A stretch of DNA of 64,000 nt, from the NCBI GenBank assembly GCA_020024325.1, contig JAHHTY010000001.1:1-64000 (forward strand), given 5' to 3'. This document shows, piece by piece, positions 54,771-63,534 of this stretch (positions are counted from its first letter, which is position 1; every line of letters begins with the position of its first letter). The position numbers and the translations under genes were made by a program. The notes under the pieces were generated by a model, which was given only the letters and a program-made list of their open reading frames with translations, had not been told where the DNA came from and searched no databases. The stretch comes from Negativibacillus sp. (GTDB lineage Bacteria > Bacillota > Clostridia > Oscillospirales > Ruminococcaceae).

Positions 54771-55278
54771 CGTCAAACAGTCCCTCCAGTGGACGAATCT
54801 TCATTACACCGCCCTCAAGATCCACCTCCAGCACTACCTGAGGAATTGCCGGAATCAGACGCTCTTTACCATCCGCAAAGAGAATATGATAAACATCATT
54901 TGCACCGGTGGGACTAACCTGCGTTAACTTTCCATAAACATGTCCATCATCTGCGTCGATTACCTGCAAGCCCATCAAATCTTGAATGAGGTATTCCCCT
55001 TCTTCCATCGGAATATCGTCACGGTGAACATAGATAATCTTGTCACGCAATTTTGCAGCGTCCTCAATAGAGTCAATACCTTCCAGCTTTAAGAGAGGCA
55101 TATTTTTTGCATAACGCATTCCCAAAAGCTTTATTGGCTTTGTTCCTTTTGCATCCAAATAAAGCGTTTGAATATCATAAAACATATCCGGGTCATCACA
55201 CCACGGATAAAGCTTTAATTCGCCTTTAATTCCGTGAGTGGTTACAATTTTACCAGCCTCGATATATTCTTTTCTCAA
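54760..55278 (-). CDS. rimM: Ribosome maturation factor RimM
   Basis: A 172-aa 16S rRNA processing factor that binds S19. The N-terminal beta-barrel has GKIVTTHGIKGELKLYPWCD and the PRC-barrel has EGEYLIQDLMGLQVIDADDGHVYGKLTQVSPTGANDVY. Start is TTG 55278, preceded by AAGGAGGATATAGCG. A hairpin terminator (55331-55369) separates it from khpA, so part of its expression must come from read-through or its own promoter. Confidence 0.93.
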   Translation of the reverse strand: MRKEYIEAGKIVTTHGIKGELKLYPWCDDPDMFYDIQTLYLDAKGTKPIKLLGMRYAKNMPLLKLEGIDSIEDAAKLRDKIIYVHRDDIPMEEGEYLIQDLMGLQVIDADDGHVYGKLTQVSPTGANDVYHILFADGKERLIPAIPQVVLEVDLEGGVMKIRPLEGLFDDED

Positions 55279-55330
55279 CGCTATATCCTCCTTTTCCTTT
55301 TGGGTTATATAAATTTTTATATCTATAAAA

Positions 55331-55369
55331 AAAGGACGCCCAGGGCTTAAACTTGCCCTTGCGCCCTTT
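55331..55369 (-). terminator. Intrinsic terminator after khpA, before rimM
   Basis: A GC-rich stem (AAGG-CGC-AGGGC type, 55331-55369, two mismatches) with an 8-nt loop is followed on the minus strand by TTTTTTT. Its position inside the translation cluster suggests partial termination that lets ribosomal protein S16 exceed RimM and TrmD. Confidence 0.78.
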
Positions 55370-55406
55370 TAGATGATCCTGTTTCAGATAATGATTACAA
55401 GAAATC

Positions 55407-55640
55407 TTAATCGATTTCAACTGCAACCTTCTGTTCAACCTTACCGGCAGTGGATCTTACGATTGTCCGAATTGCTTTTGCAATTCTGCCCTGTTTACCG
55501 ATAACTCTGCCCATATCATCAGCTGCGACATGGAGATGGTATACAACCGTTCCGTCCTCTTTTGGTTCATCAACAGTTACGGAAACTGCGTCCTTATCGT
55601 CCACAAGACCCTTTACAATAGTAATAATCAATTCCTGCAT
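55407..55640 (-). CDS. khpA: KH domain RNA-binding protein KhpA
   Basis: A 77-aa single KH domain protein (formerly YlqC). The RNA-binding GxxG-type loop is in MGRVIGKQGRIAKAIRTIVRS. In streptococci KhpA with KhpB affects cell elongation and sRNA biology. GGAGG stands before the ATG, 13 nt after rpsP. Confidence 0.93.
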   Translation of the reverse strand: MQELIITIVKGLVDDKDAVSVTVDEPKEDGTVVYHLHVAADDMGRVIGKQGRIAKAIRTIVRSTAGKVEQKVAVEID

Positions 55641-55653
55641 TTGCGATTACCTC

Positions 55654-55896
55654 CTACAGGATATTGTTCGCTTTAAGCAGGGATCGAACTGTGTCGGTTG
55701 GCTGAGCGCCGTTGGACATCCATTTTTTTGCTTTTTCAGCATCAACCTTAACGGTAGCTGGAGTCTGTGCCGGATCATAGTAACCGATCTCTTCAATAAA
55801 TCTACCGTTGCGTGGATAACGGGAATCAGCTACAACGATACGATAGAAAGGAGCTTTTTTAGCACCCATTCTGCGAAGTCTAATTTTAACAGCCAT
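55654..55896 (-). CDS. rpsP: 30S ribosomal protein S16
   Basis: 80 aa, complete: [25 protein letters not shown] at the N-terminus and [14 protein letters not shown] 55896 has AGGAGGTGAC upstream; an in-frame start codon 9 nt earlier lies in the ribosome binding site. It follows ffh by 68 nt. Confidence 0.96.
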   Translation of the reverse strand: MAVKIRLRRMGAKKAPFYRIVVADSRYPRNGRFIEEIGYYDPAQTPATVKVDAEKAKKWMSNGAQPTDTVRSLLKANNIL

Positions 55897-55964
55897 TTCT
55901 GTCACCTCCTGAACCTTTCAAAACTCTATATCAACTTCCTCGGGAATTTGATAAACCATTTTAA

Positions 55965-57329
55965 TTACATTGGGGGCATATTTTTGAGCATTGCCGGATT
56001 AAACGGCATTCTTCTGCGACGCTTTCCGTTTTTGCCCTTACCGCCCAACATTTTCATCATATCCTTCATCTGCTTATACTGCTTGAGCACACGGTTTACC
56101 CTTGGAACATCGGTACCGCTGCCTGTTGCAATTCTGCGTTTTCTTGCCGGATTGATGATATCGGGATTTGCCCTCTCCTGCTTTGTCATCGAATTGATGA
56201 TAGCCTCCAGATACTTGATCTCCTGTTCCCCTGCCTGTGCGGTTTCATCGGTAATTTTACCGGACATACCAGGGAACATCTCAAGAATCTTACCCAAAGG
56301 GCCCATATTTCTTACCTGCTTAATTTGTTCCAGCAGGTCATCCATATCAAAAGAATTTTCCTTGAGCTTTTTTGCAACTTCCAAAGCTTTTTGCTCATCC
56401 ACTTCGTCCTGTGCTTTCTCAATCAAGGTGAGCACATCGCCCATTCCCAAGATTCTTGAAGCCATACGATCCGGATGGAACACCTCAAGGTCATCGAGTT
56501 TTTCGCCCATACCCGCAAATTTAATCGGTTTACCGGTCACTGCTCTAACAGACAGCGCTGCACCGCCTCGGGTATCACCATCGAGCTTTGTTAAGATTAC
56601 ACCGTCAATTCCCAGTGCATCATTAAAACTCTGTGCCACATTAACAGCATCCTGACCGGTCATTGCATCAATGACAAGCAGAATTTCGTTTGGATGAACT
56701 TCAGACTTAATATCCTGAAGTTCCTGCATCAGCTGCTCGTCAATGTGTAAACGACCGGCTGTATCCAAAATTACAATATCATTTCCATAGTCTTTTGCAT
56801 GGCGGATTGCATTTTTTGCAATCTCCACCGGGCTAATGGTACCCATCTCAAAAACAGGCGTTTGAACCTGTTCACCTACCACCTTCAACTGCTCGATTGC
56901 AGCCGGACGGTAGATGTCACAAGCAACCAACAGCGGACGCTTTCCCTGCTTGCGGAACATTTTTGCAAGTTTTGCCGAGTGGGTCGTTTTACCGGAACCC
57001 TGCAAACCGCACATCATAATAACTGTTGGGATTTTGGTTGAGAAATTGATTCTGCTGTCGGTCGAGCCCATCAGCTCGGTCAGCTCGTCCCTTACAATCT
57101 TGATAACCTGCTGAGCCGGTGTTAAGCTGGTTAGAACCTCTTCGCCCACTGCCTTTTCAGTAACGGTTTTTACAAAGTCTTTTGCAACCTTATAGTTTAC
57201 ATCCGCTTCCAGCAGCGCCAGACGCACCTCTCGCATTGCTTCTTTTACATCATTCTCGGAAAGTTTTCCTTTCGACTTGAGCTTTTTAAAGGCTTGATTG
57301 AGTTTTTCCGCAAGTCCCTCGAATGCCAT
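55965..57329 (-). CDS. ffh: Signal recognition particle protein Ffh
   Basis: A 454-aa GTPase that binds signal peptides and SRP RNA. The N domain is at about 1-90, and the G domain has G1 GLQGSGKTTHSAKLAKM, DTAGRLHIDEQL and TKLDGDTRGGAALS. The Met-rich M domain from about 300 has RMASRILGMGDV and RRIATGSGTDVPRVNRVLKQY, ending in PFNPAMLKNMPPM. The SRP RNA gene is not in this window. Cotranscribed with ylxM. Confidence 0.96.
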   Translation of the reverse strand: MAFEGLAEKLNQAFKKLKSKGKLSENDVKEAMREVRLALLEADVNYKVAKDFVKTVTEKAVGEEVLTSLTPAQQVIKIVRDELTELMGSTDSRINFSTKIPTVIMMCGLQGSGKTTHSAKLAKMFRKQGKRPLLVACDIYRPAAIEQLKVVGEQVQTPVFEMGTISPVEIAKNAIRHAKDYGNDIVILDTAGRLHIDEQLMQELQDIKSEVHPNEILLVIDAMTGQDAVNVAQSFNDALGIDGVILTKLDGDTRGGAALSVRAVTGKPIKFAGMGEKLDDLEVFHPDRMASRILGMGDVLTLIEKAQDEVDEQKALEVAKKLKENSFDMDDLLEQIKQVRNMGPLGKILEMFPGMSGKITDETAQAGEQEIKYLEAIINSMTKQERANPDIINPARKRRIATGSGTDVPRVNRVLKQYKQMKDMMKMLGGKGKNGKRRRRMPFNPAMLKNMPPM

Positions 57330-57361
57330 CGGTGTTCCCCCTTTTTCACTGCTGTGAAGTT

Positions 57362-57724
57362 TTAGTCGTCAATCTGTTGTGCAAGTTCTACTATCTTTTC
57401 AGCTTTCTTTTGTATCTTTTGTGCGGAGGAGTATCGCTCTGCTTCAAAGGCAATTTCCTTTGCACAGTCTGTGATTTCCTCCAGCTTTTTCTGATACTCC
57501 CGAAATTTTTTTGCCAGCCCCATGCGCTCTTCCATTTCCAGCAAAGTTGATTCTGCACGTTTAATGCTGTCACGCACACCCTGTCGGGTAATGTTTGCAA
57601 ACTGAGCAATTTCTGCAAGGGAAAGATCTTCATTATAATAAAGCTGCACAACCTCCAGCTGTTTCTCGGTCAACATCTGACCATAGTAGTCCAGCAAAAT
57701 TGAGATTTCCAAATTTTTTGCCAT
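57362..57724 (-). CDS. ylxM: YlxM family DNA-binding/SRP-associated protein
   Basis: A 120-aa protein with a sigma region 4-like helix-turn-helix: MLTEKQLEVVQLYYNEDLSLAEIAQFANITRQGVRDSIKRAE (about residues 16-58). The family modulates SRP GTPase in streptococci and is conserved upstream of ffh. A long C-terminal helix follows. It is first in the cluster, directly behind a consensus promoter. Confidence 0.9.
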   Translation of the reverse strand: MAKNLEISILLDYYGQMLTEKQLEVVQLYYNEDLSLAEIAQFANITRQGVRDSIKRAESTLLEMEERMGLAKKFREYQKKLEEITDCAKEIAFEAERYSSAQKIQKKAEKIVELAQQIDD

Positions 57725-57799
57725 TGTGCAGCTCCCTTTCCTGTTCGGATGTCAGCCTTATGTGTAAAGGTAAACACCTTTACTGAACTTACCTTTGAT

Positions 57800-57828
57800 A
57801 TTATAACCGAGCCGCTGCTGTCTGTCAA
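57800..57828 (-). promoter_or_regulatory. Consensus promoter of the ylxM-ffh-rpsP cluster
   Basis: Minus-strand TTGACA (57823-57828), 17 nt, TATAAT (57800-57805), about 75 nt upstream of ylxM. A perfect match to the sigma-A consensus, as expected for a housekeeping operon. Confidence 0.88.
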
Positions 57829-57946
57829 GGCTTTTTCCTTTACACTTAGGAAAAACTTCTTTGTTAAAAAGCAATTATCTTTCAGTAATTTTGACGAATA
57901 CAACTACTTTCATTACCTTATATAAAGAATACCGATTTTTGTCATT

Positions 57947-57976
57947 AAAAAAAGCTGTTCAAAATGAACAGCTTTT
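57947..57976 (-). terminator. Intrinsic terminator of the threonine-aldolase-like gene
   Basis: AAAAAAGCTGTTCA and TGAACAGCTTTTTT pair around a 3-nt loop, directly after the stop codon at 57981. Confidence 0.85.
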
Positions 57977-57980
57977 TTCT

Positions 57981-59015
57981 TTAGAGGGCTGCGATATCTT
58001 TCAGCAGTTCCTGTACATTTTCTTCTTTTGTACCCCAGCTGGTGCAAAAACGGATTATGGTATGGGTGTCATCATACTTTTCCCATTCCTGATAAACATA
58101 TTTTTTGCTCAGTGTTTCCATCTGTGCATCAGTCAAAATTGCAAACTGCTGATTAGTGGAAGAATCACCCCACATTTCAATACCCTTTGCTTCAAATGCT
58201 TTTCTGATTGCAATGGAATAATCTACTGCTTTTTTGCAGATATCGAAATAGAGATTATCCTCAAACAGAACATCGAACTGGATTCCCAGCAAACGACCCT
58301 TAGCAAGAAGCGCACCATGTTCTTTAATGATATAACGAAAATCTTTCTTCAAAGATTCGTTTGTGATGACCAGCGCCTCACCCATCAGTGCACCGCACTT
58401 TGTTCCGCCAATATAGAACATATCGCTCAAATCTGCAATATCTTCTAAGGTAACATCCACATCAGGGCTTGTCAGACCATAACCCAAACGTGCACCGTCT
58501 ATATACAGTGGCAAGTCGTATTCATGGCAAGCATTGCTTAAATCAATCAGCTGCTCTTTTGTGTACAATGTTCCAATCTCAGTTGGAAAAGAGATGTATA
58601 CCATGCCCGGCTGTACAGTATGTTCCCTCATGGTATCCGCTAAATGATGATGACAGTATTCTCTTACCTGATCACCTGTAATAAGACCGTTGACAGCCGG
58701 TAAAGGCAAAACCTTGTGTCCGGTTGCTTCGATCGCACCTGTTTCGTGGCAAGCAATATGACCTTCGTCTGCTGCCAAAACGCCCTGATATGGGCGAAGG
58801 ATAGCAGAGATTGCCGTCAAGTTTGTCTGTGTACCTCCTACCATGAAGTGAACATCTGCGTTCGTTTTTTTACAGGCCGCTTGAATTTTTGCTCTTGCAC
58901 TGTCACAATAATGGTCAACACCATATCCCGGAAGCTGTTCCATATTACTTTCTACTATTTTTTCCAGAATTTTAGGGTGTCCTGCCTCCACATAATCACA
59001 GTTAAAATGAATCAT
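57981..59015 (-). CDS. Low-specificity L-threonine aldolase-like PLP enzyme
   Basis: A 344-aa fold-type I PLP enzyme of the beta-eliminating lyase family. Motifs are FMVGGTQTNLTAISAILRPYQGVLAADEGHIACHETGAIEA, YIDGARLGYGLTSPDVDVTLEDIADLSDMFYIGG and the PLP Lys in GGTKCGALMGEALVI. It would cleave threonine or allo-threonine to glycine and acetaldehyde. GAGGAGG precedes the ATG. It may be the last gene of a unit with the cysteine hydrolase and DppA-like genes. Confidence 0.87.
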   Translation of the reverse strand: MIHFNCDYVEAGHPKILEKIVESNMEQLPGYGVDHYCDSARAKIQAACKKTNADVHFMVGGTQTNLTAISAILRPYQGVLAADEGHIACHETGAIEATGHKVLPLPAVNGLITGDQVREYCHHHLADTMREHTVQPGMVYISFPTEIGTLYTKEQLIDLSNACHEYDLPLYIDGARLGYGLTSPDVDVTLEDIADLSDMFYIGGTKCGALMGEALVITNESLKKDFRYIIKEHGALLAKGRLLGIQFDVLFEDNLYFDICKKAVDYSIAIRKAFEAKGIEMWGDSSTNQQFAILTDAQMETLSKKYVYQEWEKYDDTHTIIRFCTSWGTKEENVQELLKDIAAL

Positions 59016-59098
59016 GATGCGTCCTCCTCATTATACTCTTACACAAAAAATATTTTAATAAAATACTATCTTATTTTTTACACACCTATTAGAATTTT

Positions 59099-59629
59099 TT
59101 ATTCTCGGTTCATAACCCGCACTTGGATTCCCTGCAGCACATCCAGTGCTTTGCAGTTCATCTCATCATCATTGCTGGCTGTACAATTTGCGTCTACCAT
59201 CAACTCGGCTTCGGGCAATGCTGCTTTAAGAAGTACCGCATTGGACAGCACGCAAATATTAGATACTACACCGCATAGTTCTATCTGTTCAAAGCCCTGT
59301 TTTTTTGCATATTCGGCAAGTTCCCAAGAGCCAAAGCAAGGTTTATAAAAACACCGGTCCTGTGGCTGTAAAAGTGCCTCTACCTCACCATACAACCTCC
59401 ATCCGTCGGAACCTTTTGTGCAATGGGGAATTGGCAGATTTTTTCCTTCCTGCGTTTGCAGATAGCTCTCATCATGTGTGTCAAAGGTAAAAAGGATTTC
59501 TGCCCCTTGTTTTCGATAAGTTTCTATCTTCTGACAAATTGCTTTTTCCAAACTAACCGCCTTTGGAAATCCCAATGCACCATCTACAAAATCCTTTTGG
59601 TAATCTACTACTATCAAAGCCTGTTTCAT
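59099..59629 (-). CDS. Isochorismatase-like cysteine hydrolase (nicotinamidase-type)
   Basis: 176 aa. The catalytic triad of the family is visible: Asp in LIVVDYQKDFVDG, a Lys around FYKPCFGSW, and Cys in CGVVSNICVLSNAVLLKAAL. TFDTHDESYLQTQEGKNLPIPHC matches nicotinamidase-like members, which bind a metal with Asp and His. Nicotinamidase is the best guess, but other amidohydrolase substrates are possible. AAGGAGG precedes the start, and it follows the DppA-like gene by 15 nt. Confidence 0.83.
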   Translation of the reverse strand: MKQALIVVDYQKDFVDGALGFPKAVSLEKAICQKIETYRKQGAEILFTFDTHDESYLQTQEGKNLPIPHCTKGSDGWRLYGEVEALLQPQDRCFYKPCFGSWELAEYAKKQGFEQIELCGVVSNICVLSNAVLLKAALPEAELMVDANCTASNDDEMNCKALDVLQGIQVRVMNRE

Positions 59630-59644
59630 TTTTTCCCTCCTTAA

Positions 59645-60484
59645 TTATGCTAAGCGTCCCATGCTGGCCACTCCGTGGATAGCATTAAACAAATCGGTAT
59701 AATTATCAAAATCCATTTCCAGTGTTCGTCCGGAAATTCTGTGTATACCCGGCATTTGCTGGATTACATCACATTTTGCACTGTTGGTTAAATCCATTTG
59801 ACAGTGATATGGTGCATCAAAAGTATACAGCGGAATCTTGCTGTAATCGCTGTCCAGCACCTTCTGCACTGCTGCAATGGTTTCCTCTCTCAACTGCGGC
59901 TTTGGTTTATAAACAGCTGCAAATCTTGCTAACGACTGTTTTGTGCAAACATACTCTGCCCAAGGCATCATTTTATCATCTTTCAGCTGTTTTTCCAGAC
60001 CGGAGTCGCCAATGACAAGACCAACCGGTGTTTTATTCACAATGCCCGCATATGCTGCGTTCAATGTGGTTTCATTCATCAATTTTCCATTCACAAACAC
60101 ATTTTGAACCGACGCCCCGGAATAAGTGTGGTCCATCGAGCTTGCCTGCTCACCTGCCCCACCGTGATACCCGACAAAAAATACCAAATCATAGCTTTCA
60201 TCCATTGCCGGCATCATATACTGTGGGCGTGGGCTGCCACTTACAAGCCACACTCTTGCATCTTTATCACTTAAATCATAAGATAGGTTTTCCCCTCCGC
60301 CATGAGAATCTGCAATCAGAATTTTGGTGATTTCACTGTTGCGTTTGCTTGCGGCAATGCCCTCCAACACCCATTCCACCTGTTGATTCATCGCTTTGCG
60401 AAAACGCTCTCTCTCTTCTGTTTCGTCCTTCCAGTGGGTAATTCCTGCCAGACCTTCCATGTCAACAGAAATATAAAGCTTCAT
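59645..60484 (-). CDS. M55 family metallopeptidase (D-aminopeptidase DppA-like)
   Basis: 279 aa. Zinc-binding motifs of the DppA family are visible: KLYISVDMEGLAGITHWKDET at the N-terminus, IADSHGGGENLSYD, GYHGGAGEQASSMDHTYSG, and VGLVIGDSGLEKQLK. DppA of Bacillus subtilis cleaves D-Ala-D-Ala and D-Ala-Gly-Gly. ATG 60484 is chosen because the family begins MKLYISVDMEG; a GTG at 60493 is too close to AAAGG. Possibly a peptidoglycan-peptide scavenging enzyme. Confidence 0.9.
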   Translation of the reverse strand: MKLYISVDMEGLAGITHWKDETEERERFRKAMNQQVEWVLEGIAASKRNSEITKILIADSHGGGENLSYDLSDKDARVWLVSGSPRPQYMMPAMDESYDLVFFVGYHGGAGEQASSMDHTYSGASVQNVFVNGKLMNETTLNAAYAGIVNKTPVGLVIGDSGLEKQLKDDKMMPWAEYVCTKQSLARFAAVYKPKPQLREETIAAVQKVLDSDYSKIPLYTFDAPYHCQMDLTNSAKCDVIQQMPGIHRISGRTLEMDFDNYTDLFNAIHGVASMGRLA

Positions 60485-60693
60485 AAACTGCACAACCTTT
60501 CTTTTTATTCTTATTGAACGTTTTGAGCGGTTGCTTTTTCATCATTGTAGCACTGTCAAAACCTCAATAAAAGTCTTTTTTTTAACAATCTTTTGTTTTT
60601 CCAAAATTTTTTATATTTTTACTAAATATCTCATTTTAGGTTTAATTTTTCTTTCTTTTTCCAGAATTTATCCTAATCTTAACCCTTCTCTTA

Positions 60694-60722
60694 TTGACAT
60701 CAGCAAAAAAATCCTTTATATT
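60694..60722 (+). promoter_or_regulatory. Promoter of the MFS transporter gene
   Basis: TTGACA (60694-60699), 17 nt, TATATT (60717-60722), 41 nt upstream of the ATG at 60764. Confidence 0.75.
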
Positions 60723-60763
60723 TTATGTAACATATGTATCATTTTATCTTTGGAGGATTTTTT

Positions 60764-61990
60764 ATGTCAAAACTTTCAAAGCAGGAAAAAAGCTGGATTT
60801 TATATGACGTGGCAAACTCCGCTTTTACAATGCTTATTTCCACAACGATTCCTATTTTCTTCCGTTCTCTTGCAGAACAACAGGTTTCTGCAACCACTGC
60901 CTCGGGCATATGGGCTTTAAGCACATCCGCAGCGGTTTTAATCCTTGCGATTTCCTCCCCGTTTTTAGGAGCTTTGGCAGATTATAACGGAATGAAGAAG
61001 AAAGTGTTTTCTGTATTTCTGGCTATCGGTGTTATCGGGTTATTGGCTCTTTCTTTTACGGGAAATTGGATTGCCTATCTCATTTTGTTTGTTCTGACTA
61101 GGATTGGGTACAGCGCCTGCAACATCTTCTATGATTCCATGCTGGTAGATGTCACCGCCGACGAACGCATGGACCGCATTTCTTCTTACGGCTATGCTCT
61201 GGGTTATATTGGCAGCTGTATTCCTTTTACAATTGGTATTGTGTTGATTCTTGTTCGTCCGTTTGGTCTTTCCACCCAGACTGCCACCCAAATTTCCTTT
61301 ATCATCACCGCTTTGTGGTGGGTTGGTTTAACGGTACCTCTTTTAAAAAATGTACATCAAACCCACTATCTGGAAAAAAGGGACAATCAGCTCAGCCACG
61401 CTTTTTCGCGTGTAGGAGCCACCCTAAAAAAAATCCGCAAAAATCCTTCCCTGCTTTATTTTATCATTGCATATTTCTGTTACATTGACGGGGTATACAC
61501 CATCATTTCTATGGCAACCACCTATGGCGGAGAGGTCGGCATCAGCAGTTCCAGCATGATTTTAGCACTGCTGCTTACCCAATTTGTAGCCTTCCCTTGT
61601 GCCATCTTTGCCGGCAGATTAGCAGAAAAAATCGGAACTCTCAAAGTTATTCGTGCCTCTATCCTGGTTTACTGCGGCATCTGTTTGTTCGCTTATCAAT
61701 TAGATCAGAGCTGGGAATTTTGGGTCCTTGCCATTGTGGTAGGTATGGCACAGGGCGGAATTCAATCTCTCTCCCGTTCTTACTTTGGCAGAATTATCCC
61801 TAAAAACGAATCTAACGAGTACTTTGGTTTCTTTGACATCTTTGGCAAATTTGCGGATTTCTTCGGTCCTTTAATGATGTCCTTCTGTGCCTTTATTTTT
61901 GGTTCATCCACCTATGGAATTTTAGGATTGTTGATTCTGTTTATTATAGGTTATATTCTTCTTAGAAAAATTCCGGAAGCAAAAGAATAA
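60764..61990 (+). CDS. MFS transporter, UMF1/ATG22-like
   Basis: A 408-aa protein with about 12 membrane helices. QEKSWILYDVANSAFTMLISTTIPIFF at the N-terminus is the signature of the bacterial UMF1 group related to the fungal vacuolar effluxer ATG22. ALADYNGMKKKVF is the loop 2-3 motif, and GGIQSLSRSYFGRIIPKNESNEYFGFFDIFGKFADF is strongly conserved. The start at 60764 follows GGAGG. Substrate unknown, possibly amino acids. Single gene. Confidence 0.88.
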   Translation: MSKLSKQEKSWILYDVANSAFTMLISTTIPIFFRSLAEQQVSATTASGIWALSTSAAVLILAISSPFLGALADYNGMKKKVFSVFLAIGVIGLLALSFTGNWIAYLILFVLTRIGYSACNIFYDSMLVDVTADERMDRISSYGYALGYIGSCIPFTIGIVLILVRPFGLSTQTATQISFIITALWWVGLTVPLLKNVHQTHYLEKRDNQLSHAFSRVGATLKKIRKNPSLLYFIIAYFCYIDGVYTIISMATTYGGEVGISSSSMILALLLTQFVAFPCAIFAGRLAEKIGTLKVIRASILVYCGICLFAYQLDQSWEFWVLAIVVGMAQGGIQSLSRSYFGRIIPKNESNEYFGFFDIFGKFADFFGPLMMSFCAFIFGSSTYGILGLLILFIIGYILLRKIPEAKE

Positions 61991-62154
61991 CGCTGATTAT
62001 TTACATAAACATTCTTCCGAAAATTATAACATAACATGAATAGATTGGGCTTAATTTTCTTTAATTGTTTCATATTATAAGTATAATCCACATCGCAATG
62101 AAAATCCACTCTATTCTTTTATAAAGAAACTTCCTGTTTTTTATCAAAGTTAGC

Positions 62155-62188
62155 AAAAAACCGCACACAATATTGTGTGCGGTTTTTT
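62155..62188 (-). terminator. Intrinsic terminator of thiC
   Basis: A perfect palindrome whose core is CCGCACACAATATTGTGTGC, flanked by A6 and T7. It lies 11 nt past the thiC stop codon and could also terminate transcripts from the MFS gene. Confidence 0.9.
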
Positions 62189-62198
62189 TATTTTAAAA

Positions 62199-63506
62199 TT
62201 ATAGAATATCAATATATTCTCCGTTCAATGCTTTATTCATGCTGCGAACTGCACAGAATTTTCCACACATGGAACAGGTATCTTCGTGCTCAGGAGAGCG
62301 GTCGGCACGAATTGCCTTAGCGGTTTCCGGGTCCAAAGCACATTCCCATTGTGCTTCCCAATCCAATGCACGGCGAGCATCACCCATTTTATCGTCAATT
62401 TCCCTTGCACCACGCACACCTTTTGCAATATCTGCTGCGTGTGCTGCAATCTTGCTTGCAATAATACCCTGTTTTACATCGTCAAGGTTTGGCAGAGCAA
62501 GGTGTTCTGCCGGGGTAACATAACACAGGAAAGCAGCACCGTTCATGGCAGCCATTGCACCCCCGATTGCTGCTGTGATGTGATCATAGCCCGGTGCAAT
62601 ATCCGTTACCAGAGGACCGAGAACATAGAATGGTGCGCCCATGCAGATGGTCTGCTGAACTTTCATATTTGCTGCAATCTGATCCATTGGTACATGCCCC
62701 GGACCTTCTACCATAACCTGAACATCTTTTTCCCATGCACGTTTTGTCAGTTCCCCTAAGCGAACCAACTCTTCAATCTGGCAGACATCGGTAGCATCTG
62801 CAAGGCATCCCGGACGGCAGGCATCCCCCAAAGAGATGGTTACATCATACTCACGACAAATTTCCAGAATCTCATCATAATATTCATAGAATGGGTTTTC
62901 TTCCCCTGTCATGCACATCCATGCAAACACCAGAGAGCCTCCACGGGAAACAATGTTCATTTTACGTTTATGTTTGCGGATTTGATCGATGGTTTTTCTG
63001 GTAATACCACAGTGCAGGGTAACAAAGTCCACACCTTCCTGTGCGTGCAGACGAACCACCTCGATAAAATCTTGAGCTGTCAGTGTTGCTAAATCGCGCT
63101 GATAATGAATGACACTATCATATACAGGGACTGTGCCAATCATAACAGGGCATTCAGAAGTCAGCTTCTGACGGAATGGGCTGGTATTTCCGTGACTTGA
63201 AAGGTCCATAATTGCTTCTGCTCCCATTTCTACTGCGGAAAGTACCTTCTGCATTTCGATGTCATAATCTTTGCAATCTCTGGAAACACCAAGATTAACA
63301 TTGATTTTGGTTCTCAACATCGAACCAATTCCCTCTGGATTCAGACATTTATGATTTTTGTTTGCAGGAATTGCCACCTTGCCCTGTGCAACCAAAGGCA
63401 TCAGTTCTTCCACTGTCATTTTTTCTTTTTTAGCAACGATTTCCAACTCTTTGGTAACAATTCCTTTGCGAGCAGCTTCCATCTGTGTAGCGTAATTTCT
63501 TTCCAT
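62199..63506 (-). CDS. thiC: Phosphomethylpyrimidine synthase
   Basis: A 435-aa radical SAM enzyme that converts AIR to HMP-P for thiamine synthesis. The N-terminal part has [18 protein letters not shown]; core motifs are [24 protein letters not shown] and [13 protein letters not shown]. The C-terminal cluster motif [11 protein letters not shown] (CxxCxxxxC) binds [4Fe-4S]. ATG 63506 has AAGGAG at 7 nt; the ATG two codons earlier is too close to it. It follows thiD by 28 nt. Confidence 0.96.
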   Translation of the reverse strand: MERNYATQMEAARKGIVTKELEIVAKKEKMTVEELMPLVAQGKVAIPANKNHKCLNPEGIGSMLRTKINVNLGVSRDCKDYDIEMQKVLSAVEMGAEAIMDLSSHGNTSPFRQKLTSECPVMIGTVPVYDSVIHYQRDLATLTAQDFIEVVRLHAQEGVDFVTLHCGITRKTIDQIRKHKRKMNIVSRGGSLVFAWMCMTGEENPFYEYYDEILEICREYDVTISLGDACRPGCLADATDVCQIEELVRLGELTKRAWEKDVQVMVEGPGHVPMDQIAANMKVQQTICMGAPFYVLGPLVTDIAPGYDHITAAIGGAMAAMNGAAFLCYVTPAEHLALPNLDDVKQGIIASKIAAHAADIAKGVRGAREIDDKMGDARRALDWEAQWECALDPETAKAIRADRSPEHEDTCSMCGKFCAVRSMNKALNGEYIDIL

Positions 63507-63534
63507 GTTCATTCTCCTTTTTGTATCCAGTTTG

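Noticed and set aside
55450..56655. 401-codon plus-strand frame antisense to ffh, rpsP and khpA
   Set aside because: Runs opposite to three well-identified genes; Ser/Ile-rich shadow product with no family similarity.
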